Assembly: GCA_017303905.1 (NCBI GenBank)
Contig: JAFLBH010000001.1
Coordinates: forward strand, 1,155,809-1,219,808
Direction of reading: 5' to 3'
From: Bacteroidota bacterium
GTDB lineage: Bacteria > Bacteroidota > Bacteroidia > B-17B0 > Aurantibacillaceae
DNA length: 64,000 nt
The notes under the pieces are model-generated. The model was not told where the DNA came from, did not search any database, and saw nothing but the letters and a program-made list of their open reading frames with translations. Position numbers and translations under genes: made by a program. Below are positions 55,312-64,000 of the stretch, piece after piece (positions within the stretch are counted from its first letter, which is position 1; every line of letters starts with the position of its first letter).

Positions 55312-56370
55312 ATGAAAAAACTTTACTTTTCTTTATTTACATTATTAGTTGTAATTGGTTCGGCGCAAAATCCGCTGATAACCTCTGCCAATCACGCGCC
55401 TGTTATTGGTGATTCTTATACTAGCACTCAAGTGGATTCAACCGGTGCGGCAGCTTTAGCGTCTATTACAGGAAGTACAGCTGTTTGGACTTTCACAACG
55501 CCAATTACGCGTACGGTAACTTCAGGCTGGTATAATGCTGTAAATACTTATTCGCCGGGAACAGCGGCCAATACTTCAACGGCTTTAACCTATCCGGCCT
55601 CTTCCATTGCAAAAGTGAATGCGAATGATAAATCATTTTACACTACTTCTTCTTCCGGATTGGAGTTTTGGGGTGGTAAAATAACTATTGCAACCGTTGC
55701 GGCCGACTTTCTCTTATCGACAGGCGTTACCCACGCTGCATATCCAATGGTTTACGGTGGTTCTGCTACAACGTCTGCCTTTACAGGAACGATTGCATCT
55801 TTTGTTATGGGGTCAATCTCTAACGGTAGTGCTGTTGTAACCTACGACGGTGTGGGAGTATTAAATTTACCTGGTCGCAGTTTTGGGAATGTAGTTCGTT
55901 TAAAAACTCGCACCTATTTCCAATACACTGCCGGCGTTAATGGTACTGTCACTTTTGAAAACTACGATTATTATTCTTTAGTTAATTCAAAGCATCCGCT
56001 TTTTTCTGTTGCTGCATCAACCATCACTTCTTCATTCGGTCCGCCCTCTATTCAGTTTTTCGCTTATGTGAATGCTGATTATTTAGCAATTGGTGTGGAG
56101 GAAGTATCAAAGGAGGTTTCGGCTTTCAAAGTCTTCCCAAATCCGGCGCAATCTGATTTTAAAATCAGTTTCATCAACGAAAACAATTTACCTGCTTCGT
56201 ATGAAATCATAAACGCGCTCGGACAAACCATAAAAAGCGAAAAATTAAATTCGCAGAAAGGTAAATCGGAGTACTACATCGAAACTGAAGGTTTACATTC
56301 CGGAATTTATTTCGTGAAAACCACGGTTGGAACCAAATCATCTGTAAAAAAATTAACCATTAATAATTAA
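55312..56370 (+). CDS. Secreted protein with T9SS type A sorting domain, twin 1
   Basis: 352 residues. The signal peptide (MKKLYFSLFTLLVVIGSAQ) is followed by a beta-rich domain (~20-265) with 'ANHAPVIGDSYTSTQVDSTG', 'AVWTFTTPI', 'GKITIATVAADFLLSTGVTH' and 'LPGRSFGNVVRLKTRTYFQY'. The C-terminal type A domain (~275-352) has 'KVFPNPAQSDFKISFINEN' to 'GTKSSVKKLTI'. It shares these features with the next gene ('ANHA..VGDSY', 'GTLNLPSMTF', 'VFPNPAS'), so they are tandem paralogs. Likely T9SS cargo, function not recognised. Confidence 0.85.
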   Translation: MKKLYFSLFTLLVVIGSAQNPLITSANHAPVIGDSYTSTQVDSTGAAALASITGSTAVWTFTTPITRTVTSGWYNAVNTYSPGTAANTSTALTYPASSIAKVNANDKSFYTTSSSGLEFWGGKITIATVAADFLLSTGVTHAAYPMVYGGSATTSAFTGTIASFVMGSISNGSAVVTYDGVGVLNLPGRSFGNVVRLKTRTYFQYTAGVNGTVTFENYDYYSLVNSKHPLFSVAASTITSSFGPPSIQFFAYVNADYLAIGVEEVSKEVSAFKVFPNPAQSDFKISFINENNLPASYEIINALGQTIKSEKLNSQKGKSEYYIETEGLHSGIYFVKTTVGTKSSVKKLTINN

Positions 56371-56375
56371 CCCAT

Positions 56376-56397
56376 CAATAATGTAATTGCATTATTG
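56376..56397. repeat. 22-bp near-perfect palindrome between the twin genes
   Basis: CAATAATG (56376-56383), 6 bases, CATTATTG (56390-56397), six bases after the stop of twin 1 and 18 bases before twin 2. No U-run follows, so it may be a weak terminator, an mRNA stabiliser or an operator. Confidence 0.45.
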
Positions 56398-56414
56398 TAT
56401 TTAAAAACCAAACA

Positions 56415-57443
56415 ATGAAAAAAATCTACTTATTTATTTCAGCAGCTTTATTAAGCGCAGGTGCTTATGCACAAACTTTAACTCAAGCTAATCACGCGAT
56501 GGTGGTTGGTGATTCTTATGCAACTAAGCAATGTGATTCAACCGGTGTTACTCCGGGTGGAAACGGTCCTGGACAAACCTGGAATTTTTCTACTATGGCA
56601 ATCCATAACTCAACTTTAAAAAACTATAATGCGGTAACTGTTGCTTCTACAGGAAGTGCAGCAGCATATCCTTCAGCAAGTGTTGCTGTAAGCGCCGGTG
56701 CTAACCAAAATAGTTTTTATTCATCAAACTCTACCGATTACAAATATTACGGTGGCGATGTAATGGTTGGAACTAATGCCGTTGTTTTAAACTATTCTTC
56801 ACCTTTGGCTGCTGCTCGTTATCCAATGGCGATTACAAATGCTACAACTTCTTCTATTGCAGGTTCTATTTCTGCGTTCAGCAATAACGGTACTTTTACC
56901 GGTAATGCAACTGTTACGGCTACAGGAACCGGTACATTGAATTTACCTTCAATGACTTTCCCAAGTGTCATTAAAGTTGTAACCGTTCAGTCAATCAACT
57001 TTACTATTATCGTTGCTGGTACTTTAAACATGGTAACAACTGATTACTATTCTCCGGCAGGTTCTAAGGCACCAATGTTCTCAATTGCATCTTCAACTTT
57101 AGCATCTCCATTAGGAAATTCTATACAAACATTCGCAACTATTAACTCTAATTATTTAGTATTAGGGGTGAAAGAACAGCAAGATCAAATTGCTTTAGGT
57201 TTTGAAGTATTCCCTAATCCTGCTTCTGATGTTGTAAATGTTTCTTACAACAATCCTTCTAACGAAGAAGTTTCTTATGAAGTAATTAATACAAACGGTC
57301 AATTAGTGAAATCAGAAAAAGTAAATTCTTCTAACGGTTTCAATAAGCAATCTATCAGCTTAAACGGATTAAGCAGCGGTATGTATTTCGTTCGTTTAAT
57401 CGTTGGCGAAAAATCAGCTGTACAAAAGATTAACGTTCAATAA
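56415..57443 (+). CDS. Secreted protein with T9SS type A sorting domain, twin 2
   Basis: 342 residues, tandem paralog of the gene before it. The signal peptide is MKKIYLFISAALLSAGAYAQ. The beta-rich body (~21-255) holds 'ANHAMVVGDSYATKQCDSTG', 'GQTWNFSTMA' and 'TGTGTLNLPSMTFPSVIKVV'. The type A domain (~265-342) runs from 'EVFPNPASDVVNVSYNNPS' to 'GEKSAVQKINVQ'. Codons are more uniform than in twin 1 (many TTA, TCT, GCT), which may mark higher expression. It ends at a strong terminator. Function unknown. Confidence 0.85.
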   Translation: MKKIYLFISAALLSAGAYAQTLTQANHAMVVGDSYATKQCDSTGVTPGGNGPGQTWNFSTMAIHNSTLKNYNAVTVASTGSAAAYPSASVAVSAGANQNSFYSSNSTDYKYYGGDVMVGTNAVVLNYSSPLAAARYPMAITNATTSSIAGSISAFSNNGTFTGNATVTATGTGTLNLPSMTFPSVIKVVTVQSINFTIIVAGTLNMVTTDYYSPAGSKAPMFSIASSTLASPLGNSIQTFATINSNYLVLGVKEQQDQIALGFEVFPNPASDVVNVSYNNPSNEEVSYEVINTNGQLVKSEKVNSSNGFNKQSISLNGLSSGMYFVRLIVGEKSAVQKINVQ

Positions 57444-57463
57444 TTTTAATCGAATAAATTGTT

Positions 57464-57490
57464 AAAGGCGGGCTTTGGTCCGCCTTTTTT
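57464..57490 (+). terminator. Rho-independent terminator of twin 2
   Basis: 8-bp perfect stem AAAGGCGG (57464-57471), 8-base loop, CCGCCTTT (57480-57487), then T to 57490. It lies 20 bases past the stop. Confidence 0.88.
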
Positions 57491-57565
57491 GCTCAATAAA
57501 ACACCACTTGTAGTAATTACCTGGCCACCTGACTAATTTTATTTACACACCCGCAAAATAAACGC

Positions 57566-57573
57566 TAAATTTG
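57566..57573 (+). promoter_or_regulatory. -7 box of the type B-sorted repeat protein gene
   Basis: TAAATTTG, a perfect match, 27 bases before the TTG start at 57601. It supports that start, since no ATG in frame lies between. The -33 position reads TTTA instead of TTG. Confidence 0.5.
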
Positions 57574-57600
57574 TACGTTAAACAGATGTATTTCAGTTAA

Positions 57601-59613
57601 TTGAAAAACAGATTTCTGCTCATATTCTTTTTTGCCTTTGTTTTAATCAAAGCGCAGGTGGCACCGCCATCATTACGTTGCATTGCTTGTAACGCAAGCG
57701 GTGATTTAACACTTACGTGGATTAGCCCTAACGATCCGTCATCACAATTTTTTAGTTACGAAATTTTTAAGGCAAATGTTTTAACCGGACCATACATCAA
57801 CATTGGAACGGTAAACACGCGTACCATTACTTCATTTACTGATGTAGGTGCAGGAGGAAATACCCAAAGCAAATATTATTACATTAAAACGCGTTGGGGC
57901 GCTGCGGGTACAAATACGTCTATTGCTTCAGATACGCTTCGCTCTATATATTTAAATCTTACCAATCCCAATGACGGAACGGCTTCGTTAATGTATAACA
58001 ATATCCACACACCAAAACTTTTAACTTCAGCCAATGTGTTTAATATTTATCGCGAGAATCCAACGCCATCCTGGGTGAATATAAAAAACACAGGCGCTTT
58101 AAATTATCGCGATACAATCACTGTATGTAATGTGTTTTATAATTATCAGATTCAGTTGGCCGATGCCAGCGGATGTATTTCTACGTCTAATGTATCCGGA
58201 CAAAACTTTAAAGATTTAATTCCTCCTCAAAATGGAGTTTTGGATTCAGTAAGTGTAAACGCATCCGGAAATACAACTATGGGATGGAATGCATCTTCCT
58301 CCAACGATTGTATTGGGTACGTGATTTATTATTTCAATGGTTCATCCTGGTCGAACATCGATACCGTATTAGGAAAAAATAATACAAGTTACACAAGCAC
58401 TTTAAGCGCGAGCAGTAACAGCGTTACACATTGCATTGCAGCCATCGATAGTTGTGGAAACATTAGTCCGCTTGGCACCAGTCACAACAGTATCAATTTA
58501 AAAAACACTTATGATGTTTGCGGTAGGTCAGCCAATCTAACATGGATTGCATATACCAATTTACCATTGGGAGTTTTGCAATATAAAATTTATTGCTCTG
58601 TAAATGGCGGTGTTTACAATCTAATCGGTAATACCACCTCCACTACATTTAAGCATTCCGGATTAGAGCCGGGGAAAACGTATTGTTACATTGTGCGTGT
58701 GGTGAATGTTCCCGGCGTAATTACCTCTACATCTAACCGAACATGTTTGGTAGCTACGGCACCACCGTCATCAGCTTTCGCCTATTTACATTATGCGAGT
58801 GTTGATTTAGATCAAGCCGCTTTATTGAGTATCTATTGCGATACAACCAAATCCTGCAGGGGATATAACATTCTTCGCTCTGAAGACGCGGTGAATTTTA
58901 ATCTGATAGGTTTTGCTCCATATACCGGAAATTTATTTGTCACTTATAAAGACATGGATATCAAGGCAAGTGAAAAGCCTTATTATTATAAAGTGGAGTT
59001 GTTGGATAGTTGCGGCAATGTGCGCTACGTTAGTAACATCGGAAAAACAATTTTACTAAAAGTAAAGAACGATGGCGAAAAGATTTTTAATAATAACTTG
59101 AGTTGGGATCACTATACAAATTGGTCGGGTGGAGTAGCCGGTTATAACATTTACAGAGTGGTGGATGAACAGCTACAATCTTCACCGGTTACTTTTATTC
59201 CTGTTGGCATCAATACATACACCGATAATGTAGAAGACATCGTTCAAAACAGCGGCAAGGTAGGTTACATCGTTACTGCAGTTGAAAATTTTGGTAATGT
59301 ATACGGATTAACCGGCTCAAGTGCTTCCAATATCGCGGAAGCTTATGTGGAAGGTGGCGTATTTGTGCCTGGTGCTTTTGCACCAAAGGGCGATAACCGT
59401 ATCTGGAAACCTGTAACACAATTTGTAGAAAAAACCGATTATAAGGTTACTGTTTTAAATCGTTGGGGAACAAAAGTATTTGAAACTACCGACGAAAACG
59501 AAGGGTGGGATGGTTCCGGTATGGAAGACAATACTTATGTTTATATTCTTCAATACAAAAATGCCCGTGGCGAATTCATTGAAAAAAAGGGCACCATCGT
59601 TATGATTCGCTAA
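57601..59613 (+). CDS. Secreted Fn3-like repeat protein with T9SS type B sorting domain
   Basis: 670 residues. It starts with a TTG: an in-frame stop (57595) lies just upstream and no ATG starts the signal peptide (core 'FLLIFFFAFVLIKAQ'). Residues ~25-580 form about six Fn3-like modules, recognisable from 'GDLTLTWISPNDPSSQFFSY', 'TTMGWNASSSNDCIGYVIYY', 'ANLTWIAYTNLPLGVLQYKI' and 'NNLSWDHYTNWSGGVAGYNI'. The C-terminal type B domain runs from 'VPGAFAPKGDNRIWKPVTQF' to 'RGEFIEKKGTIVMIR', a variant of the usual 'NAFTPNGDG'. Likely a T9SS-exported surface protein; partner unknown. Confidence 0.88.
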   Translation: MKNRFLLIFFFAFVLIKAQVAPPSLRCIACNASGDLTLTWISPNDPSSQFFSYEIFKANVLTGPYINIGTVNTRTITSFTDVGAGGNTQSKYYYIKTRWGAAGTNTSIASDTLRSIYLNLTNPNDGTASLMYNNIHTPKLLTSANVFNIYRENPTPSWVNIKNTGALNYRDTITVCNVFYNYQIQLADASGCISTSNVSGQNFKDLIPPQNGVLDSVSVNASGNTTMGWNASSSNDCIGYVIYYFNGSSWSNIDTVLGKNNTSYTSTLSASSNSVTHCIAAIDSCGNISPLGTSHNSINLKNTYDVCGRSANLTWIAYTNLPLGVLQYKIYCSVNGGVYNLIGNTTSTTFKHSGLEPGKTYCYIVRVVNVPGVITSTSNRTCLVATAPPSSAFAYLHYASVDLDQAALLSIYCDTTKSCRGYNILRSEDAVNFNLIGFAPYTGNLFVTYKDMDIKASEKPYYYKVELLDSCGNVRYVSNIGKTILLKVKNDGEKIFNNNLSWDHYTNWSGGVAGYNIYRVVDEQLQSSPVTFIPVGINTYTDNVEDIVQNSGKVGYIVTAVENFGNVYGLTGSSASNIAEAYVEGGVFVPGAFAPKGDNRIWKPVTQFVEKTDYKVTVLNRWGTKVFETTDENEGWDGSGMEDNTYVYILQYKNARGEFIEKKGTIVMIR

Positions 59614-59678
59614 TCTTTTAAACATTAGTTTGGTTTAAAAGTATCTTTCTCGGTCAAATTTCATTACTACTCTAAGGC

Positions 59679-59686
59679 TAATTTTG
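59679..59686 (+). promoter_or_regulatory. -7-like box immediately upstream of the VWA gene
   Basis: TAATTTTG, a perfect match, five bases before the ATG at 59692. If used, the mRNA would be leaderless; it may be a chance match. Confidence 0.3.
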
Positions 59687-59691
59687 TTGAG

Positions 59692-61062
59692 ATGCGTTTA
59701 CTGCGTTTTATACCTCTATTCTTGTTGCTGAACTTTAGTTTAGTGGCGCAGGTGAAAAAGCCCGAGCAACTAACCCGCATCTTGTTTGTGTTTGATGCCA
59801 GCCGCAGCATGGTTAATACACATGGTCCGCTTACACGTATGGAAGGCGCCAAAAAATTATTTTACAAATTCGTTGATAGTCTCTCGAAACAAAAAAACAT
59901 GCAATTCGCTTTGCGTATGTACGGACATACCGTAAAATATCCTCCCGGCAATTGCAACGATTCGAAATTGATAGTTCCATTTGGAAAAAATAATTTGGCA
60001 CTCATAAAGCAAAAAGTGAGTGAAGCAAAGCCTACCGGTATTACGCCCATTGAACATTCTTTAACGCAAGCTGCCAATGATTTTTCGGATAACAAAGCCG
60101 TGAATATGATTATCATAATTACGGATGGTATCGAAGAATGTGGCGGAGATCCATGCAAAGCACGACAGAAGTTAATGGAAAAAGGAATCGTTTTTAAGCC
60201 GTTTATTATCGGCATAGGATTAACCCCGGAACAAATAAAAACATTTGAATGTGTGGGAAGTTATTATGATTATGATAACGCCAATACCTTTTCCAGTATC
60301 AGTGATATCATCATCAAGCAAAAGCTTAATAAAACAAGTGCGCAGGTAAATTTACTGGATATCACTTCAAAGCCGAGCGAGACAAATGTCAACATGACTT
60401 TCTACGACGTCAATAAAAAGCAGTACGTTTATAATTACATTCATACACTTAATTACATCGGGAACCCGGATACTTTATACATTGATGATTATCCAACGTA
60501 TAAAGTAGTAGCCCATACCATTCCGCCTACCGAAAGTAAAGAAATTAAACTAACGGTTGGCAAACATACCCTTATTCCGATCGATGCGCCGCAAGGGTTT
60601 TTGCAAGTCAACCGCGCGGTGGGCGTATATAACTACAACGAAAAAATTAAATGTGTTGTACGGAAGGGAGGCGATATGCAAACCATTCATGTACAACAAC
60701 TCAACACAACCGAAAAATACATTGTAGGAAATTATGATTTGGAAATCTTAACGCTCCCGCGCACGTACATTTCCTCCAATCAAATTGAACAATCCAAAAC
60801 TAAAAGTGTAGATATTGCCAGTGCCGGATTACTCTCTGTAAAATCATTAGAGAGCGGTGATGGTTGTATCATGCAAGAAAAAAACAACAAAGTAGAGTGG
60901 GTGTGTAATTTAACAACGGCCACCCAGCAATCTTTTTATTTGCAGCCCGGCAACTATCGTATCGAATGGCGTTCGAAAAGTTTAAGAGGCAGCATCTATA
61001 CCATCGAAAAAAAATTCAACATCCGTTCCGATCAGGAAACCAAGGTTGATTTGTATAAATAA
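59692..61062 (+). CDS. Secreted von Willebrand factor A-domain protein
   Basis: 456 residues. The signal peptide (MRLLRFIPLFLLLNFSLVAQ) is followed by a VWA domain (~25-215) with an intact MIDAS: 'LFVFDASRSM' (DxSxS), Thr in 'KPTGITPIEHSL', and 'IIIITDGIEECGGDPC'. Its Cys pairs ('GNCNDS', 'ECGGDPC') may form disulfides. Residues ~220-456 form two beta-rich regions with no known sorting domain, ending in 'IRSDQETKVDLYK'. With no lipobox or membrane segment, it is likely periplasmic or exported by another route. The MIDAS implies metal-dependent protein binding; the partner is unknown. Confidence 0.87.
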   Translation: MRLLRFIPLFLLLNFSLVAQVKKPEQLTRILFVFDASRSMVNTHGPLTRMEGAKKLFYKFVDSLSKQKNMQFALRMYGHTVKYPPGNCNDSKLIVPFGKNNLALIKQKVSEAKPTGITPIEHSLTQAANDFSDNKAVNMIIIITDGIEECGGDPCKARQKLMEKGIVFKPFIIGIGLTPEQIKTFECVGSYYDYDNANTFSSISDIIIKQKLNKTSAQVNLLDITSKPSETNVNMTFYDVNKKQYVYNYIHTLNYIGNPDTLYIDDYPTYKVVAHTIPPTESKEIKLTVGKHTLIPIDAPQGFLQVNRAVGVYNYNEKIKCVVRKGGDMQTIHVQQLNTTEKYIVGNYDLEILTLPRTYISSNQIEQSKTKSVDIASAGLLSVKSLESGDGCIMQEKNNKVEWVCNLTTATQQSFYLQPGNYRIEWRSKSLRGSIYTIEKKFNIRSDQETKVDLYK

Positions 61063-61170
61063 GCCTTCATTTTAAGGCCAAAACTTACTGATTATCAAGG
61101 CCGAAAAAAGCATCAAAAAAGCCTCTCAAAACCCTTGTAAATTACTGTATTACAATTTATTAAACTTAAA

Positions 61171-61201
61171 TTGCTAATTCCGACCATAAATCATATATTT
61201 G
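61171..61201 (+). promoter_or_regulatory. Consensus promoter of secDF
   Basis: TTG (61171-61173), 20 bases, TATATTTG (61194-61201), 39 bases before the ATG at 61241. Confidence 0.6.
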
Positions 61202-61240
61202 CACCCTTATTTTAGGATATTTATCAAATTTTAAAACATT

Positions 61241-64000
61241 ATGCAAAACAAAGGCGCGATTAAAGTTTTCGCAATCTTATTAGGTCTGGCTTGTATCTTC
61301 TATTTGTCGTTTACATGGGTTACAAGAGGTGTTGAACAAGAAGCATTAGCTTACGCTGAAGGATTAGCTTCATCTCCAAAGGTGATGCAACAAGCAAAAG
61401 ATTATGCTAAGGGAAATTCAACAAAAGAATTAAGCTATATCGATTCGGTAAAAACGAAAGTTGCTGATCGTTACTTAGATTCTGTAAAGAATTTACCAGC
61501 TTACAGTTTAGGATTTGCGAGCTACACTTACGAAGAGTGTAAGAAACGCGAAATCAACTTAGGATTAGATTTACGTGGTGGTATGAACGTTACTTTAGAA
61601 GTTTCGGTTATCGATATCATCAAGAATTTATCTAATAACAGTGCTGATGCAAACTTCAACAAAGCATTAGATGAAACTCAAAAGAATTTAGGTAAAGCAA
61701 ACAATGATGATTTCATTACTTTATTCGAGAAAACGTATAAGCAAGTTGCTCCAAACGGAAAATTAGCTCCTATTTTCACTACTATCGAGAATAAAGGAAA
61801 AATCGAATACAACGCTACCAATGAGCAAGTAATCAAATTTATCCGTCAGCAAGTGGATGAGTCAATTACAAACGCTGAAAAAACATTCCGTTCCCGTATC
61901 GACCGTTTTGGTGTAGCACAACCAAATATCCAAAAATTAGAATCAAGCGGACGTATCTTAGTTGAATTACCTGGTGTAAAAGATAAAGCACGTGTACGTG
62001 AATTATTACAAGGTACTGCAAACTTAGAGTTCTGGGAAACTTACGAAAATCAGGAAGTAGCTCAGTATTTCGAAAAAGCAAACGAAAAATTACGTTTAGT
62101 ATTGAATCCGGATGAAGCACCTGTTGTTGCTGATTCAACTAAAACCGATAGCTTATCGGCTAACGTTGCAAAAGCAGATTCTTTAGTTGGTGATTCTTCC
62201 CGTACTGCAGATAGTATTGCAAAAGCCGCTTTGGCTGCTAACACAAATTCTGTAAACGCTCAGGATACTGCTTACAAAAACTTCATTAAGCGTTACCCAT
62301 TATATTCTCAATTAGCTCCAATTAAGCCAAGCTTATACAGCGATGGAAAACAACAGTATTTCACCCCGGGCCCTATTGTTGGTTTAGCTTACAGCAAAGA
62401 AGATACCGCAAAAGCAAACGAATACTTACGTAACGAAAAAGTACGTTCTGCCTTCCCTTCAAAAATGAAATTCATGTGGAGTTCAAAAGCGAAGGAGAGC
62501 AAAAACCAAAGTGGTGAAGTAGTTGGTTCATACTTTGAATTGTATGCAATTAAAATTACAGACCGTAACGGTAAAGCTGCTTTATTCGGAGATATTATTA
62601 CCGACGCTCGTAAAGATTACGATCAAAAGAGCGGTGCGCATCCATACATCAGCATGAGCATGAACTCTGAAGCTGCTATTAAATGGAAGAACTTAACAAA
62701 GGCTAACATGCCTTCAGGTAATAAGCAAGGTCGTTGTATCGCCGTAGTAATGGATAACATGGTGTTCTCTGCACCACGTGTACAATCTGAAATTGCAGGT
62801 GGTCAATCTCAAATTACAGGTGATTTCACCAACGAAGAAGCAGACGCTTTAGTAGCGATTTTAAGTGCCGGTAAATTACCTGCTCCTGCTCGTATCGTTG
62901 AAGAAAATATTGTTGGTCCGACTTTAGGTTTAGAAGCAATTAATTCCGGATTAATTTCATTCGTAATTGCCTTATTAGTGATTTTAGTTTTCATGGCGAT
63001 GTATTACAACAAAGCCGGTGTTGTTGCTAACGTTGCATTGATCGCAAATATGTTCTTCATCATGGGTATCTTAACTTCCCTTGGTGCGGTGTTAACCTTA
63101 CCGGGTATTGCGGGTATCGTATTAACCATCGGTTTAGCAGTGGATGCGAACATCCTTATCTTCGAACGTGTTCGTGAGGAATTAGCATTAGGAAAATCAA
63201 CGTCACAATCTATTAAAGAAGGTTTCAAGCATGCGATGAGTTCTATCATTGACTCTAACGTAACACTTGCCATCTTAGCGGTTATCTTAATGGTGTTTGG
63301 TACAGGACCGGTTCAAGGTTTTGCTACTACATTATTAATTGGTATCGGCGCATCTTTATTCTCTGCGATTTTAATTACCCGTTTAATTTTCGATTGGATG
63401 TTAGAGCGTAAAATGGAAATTCCATTTGACAACAACGCTACACGTAACGCCTTCAAAAATGTAAGTATCGATTTCGTTGCAAAACGTAAAGTATATTACG
63501 CTATTTCAACTTTGGTAATTGTTGTTGGTGTTGTATTCTACTTTAAAAACGGTGGTTTCAATTTAGGTGTTGATTTCAAAGGTGGACGTACTTACCAAGT
63601 TCGTTTTGAAAAGGACATGAATACAGAAGACGTGAAAAAATCGTTAGCGACTCCTTTTGAATCAGCTCCGGAAGTAAAAACTTTAGGAAGCGCGAACCAG
63701 GTTAAAATCACAACTACTTACCGTGTATCTGATAATGCAGCAACAGCTGATCAGGAAGTGGAAGAAGCTTTAAATACAGGTTTAAAAACTTTAGGCACTA
63801 AGTATGAAATCATGCAGCAGCAAAAAGTGGGACCAACCATTGCAACGGATATCGTGTATGGTGCTTATGGTTCCATCTTGTTCTCATGTTTATTAATGTT
63901 TATTTATATCGTTATCCGATTCAAAAAATGGCAATACGGTTTAGGTTCGGTTGTGGCTTTATTCCACGACGTGCTTATCGTATTATCATTCTATACGATT
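61241..64000 (+). CDS. secDF: Fused protein-export membrane protein SecDF, 3' end cut by the window
   Basis: 920 codons from ATG 61241 to the last base without a stop; full-length fused SecDF proteins are about 1000 residues. SecDF uses the proton gradient to help complete Sec-dependent export. N-terminal 'AIKVFAILLGLACIFYLSF' is TM1. 'EINLGLDLRGGMNVTLEV' is the SecD motif, and a long periplasmic P1 domain follows. 'IVLTIGLAVDANILIFERVR' is the conserved TM4 motif with the functional Asp. The SecF half begins near residue 740 with 'YAISTLVIVVGVVFYF' and 'NLGVDFKGGRTYQVRF'. An Ala/Asp/Ser-rich insert (~290-345) lies inside P1. It supplies the Sec step for the window's many exported proteins. 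Confidence 0.95.
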   Translation, partial: MQNKGAIKVFAILLGLACIFYLSFTWVTRGVEQEALAYAEGLASSPKVMQQAKDYAKGNSTKELSYIDSVKTKVADRYLDSVKNLPAYSLGFASYTYEECKKREINLGLDLRGGMNVTLEVSVIDIIKNLSNNSADANFNKALDETQKNLGKANNDDFITLFEKTYKQVAPNGKLAPIFTTIENKGKIEYNATNEQVIKFIRQQVDESITNAEKTFRSRIDRFGVAQPNIQKLESSGRILVELPGVKDKARVRELLQGTANLEFWETYENQEVAQYFEKANEKLRLVLNPDEAPVVADSTKTDSLSANVAKADSLVGDSSRTADSIAKAALAANTNSVNAQDTAYKNFIKRYPLYSQLAPIKPSLYSDGKQQYFTPGPIVGLAYSKEDTAKANEYLRNEKVRSAFPSKMKFMWSSKAKESKNQSGEVVGSYFELYAIKITDRNGKAALFGDIITDARKDYDQKSGAHPYISMSMNSEAAIKWKNLTKANMPSGNKQGRCIAVVMDNMVFSAPRVQSEIAGGQSQITGDFTNEEADALVAILSAGKLPAPARIVEENIVGPTLGLEAINSGLISFVIALLVILVFMAMYYNKAGVVANVALIANMFFIMGILTSLGAVLTLPGIAGIVLTIGLAVDANILIFERVREELALGKSTSQSIKEGFKHAMSSIIDSNVTLAILAVILMVFGTGPVQGFATTLLIGIGASLFSAILITRLIFDWMLERKMEIPFDNNATRNAFKNVSIDFVAKRKVYYAISTLVIVVGVVFYFKNGGFNLGVDFKGGRTYQVRFEKDMNTEDVKKSLATPFESAPEVKTLGSANQVKITTTYRVSDNAATADQEVEEALNTGLKTLGTKYEIMQQQKVGPTIATDIVYGAYGSILFSCLLMFIYIVIRFKKWQYGLGSVVALFHDVLIVLSFYTI

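Overview
The window comes from the chromosome of an AT-rich Bacteroidota bacterium, most likely in or near the Flavobacteriia/Sphingobacteriia. The signs are type IX secretion system (T9SS) genes (porU, porV, gldJ, two porP/sprF), about ten secreted proteins with T9SS C-terminal sorting domains, the short Bacteroidota-type primary sigma factor, a DUF3276/PUR-domain protein, many TAnnTTTG -7 promoter boxes and few Shine-Dalgarno sites. I see no insertion sequence, phage, CRISPR array, rRNA or tRNA. Coding is dense and looks like a stable core chromosome.

Layout. 1-8.7 kb: a partial secreted protein, then two giant type B-sorted adhesins, one with eight tandem Ig-like repeats; the second follows a small thioredoxin-like protein that lacks its cysteines. 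8.8-12.2 kb: atpD-atpC, divergent ribF and an LRR protein. 12.2-20 kb: a T9SS-sorted subtilase, a GAF/SpoIIE phosphatase, a TPR-PD40-SPOR envelope protein and a sorted cupredoxin. 20.2-28.2 kb: a PUR protein, then two paralogous secreted proteins; the second lies in an apparent operon behind porP/sprF and a TPR-PD40-OmpA (PorE-like) gene. 28.3-31.7 kb: gcdH, rpe and a two-domain nuclease. 31.7-41.9 kb: the T9SS core island porU-porV, divergent porP, gldJ, murF and a cyclase-family gene. 41.9-49.8 kb: two histidine kinases, fabI, recN, rpoD, dtd and a lipoprotein. 49.9-53.9 kb: a radical SAM protein, a small sorted protein, an M20 dipeptidase, a small membrane protein and a LEA14-like lipoprotein. 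54-61 kb: an ECF sigma factor with a probable anti-sigma partner, two paralogous sorted proteins, a type B-sorted repeat protein and a VWA protein. 61.2 kb to the end: secDF, cut by the window edge.

How they fit together. SecDF helps move proteins across the inner membrane. The T9SS (PorU/PorV attachment complex, GldJ, PorP/SprF, PorE-like anchors) exports and anchors those with type A or B C-terminal domains. The rest is housekeeping. The most unusual parts are the porP-PorE-cargo operon with its duplicated cargo, the ECF-linked secreted paralog pair, the Fe-S/RecB plus exonuclease-like protein, and the near-universal interlocking of stop codons at convergent gene pairs.
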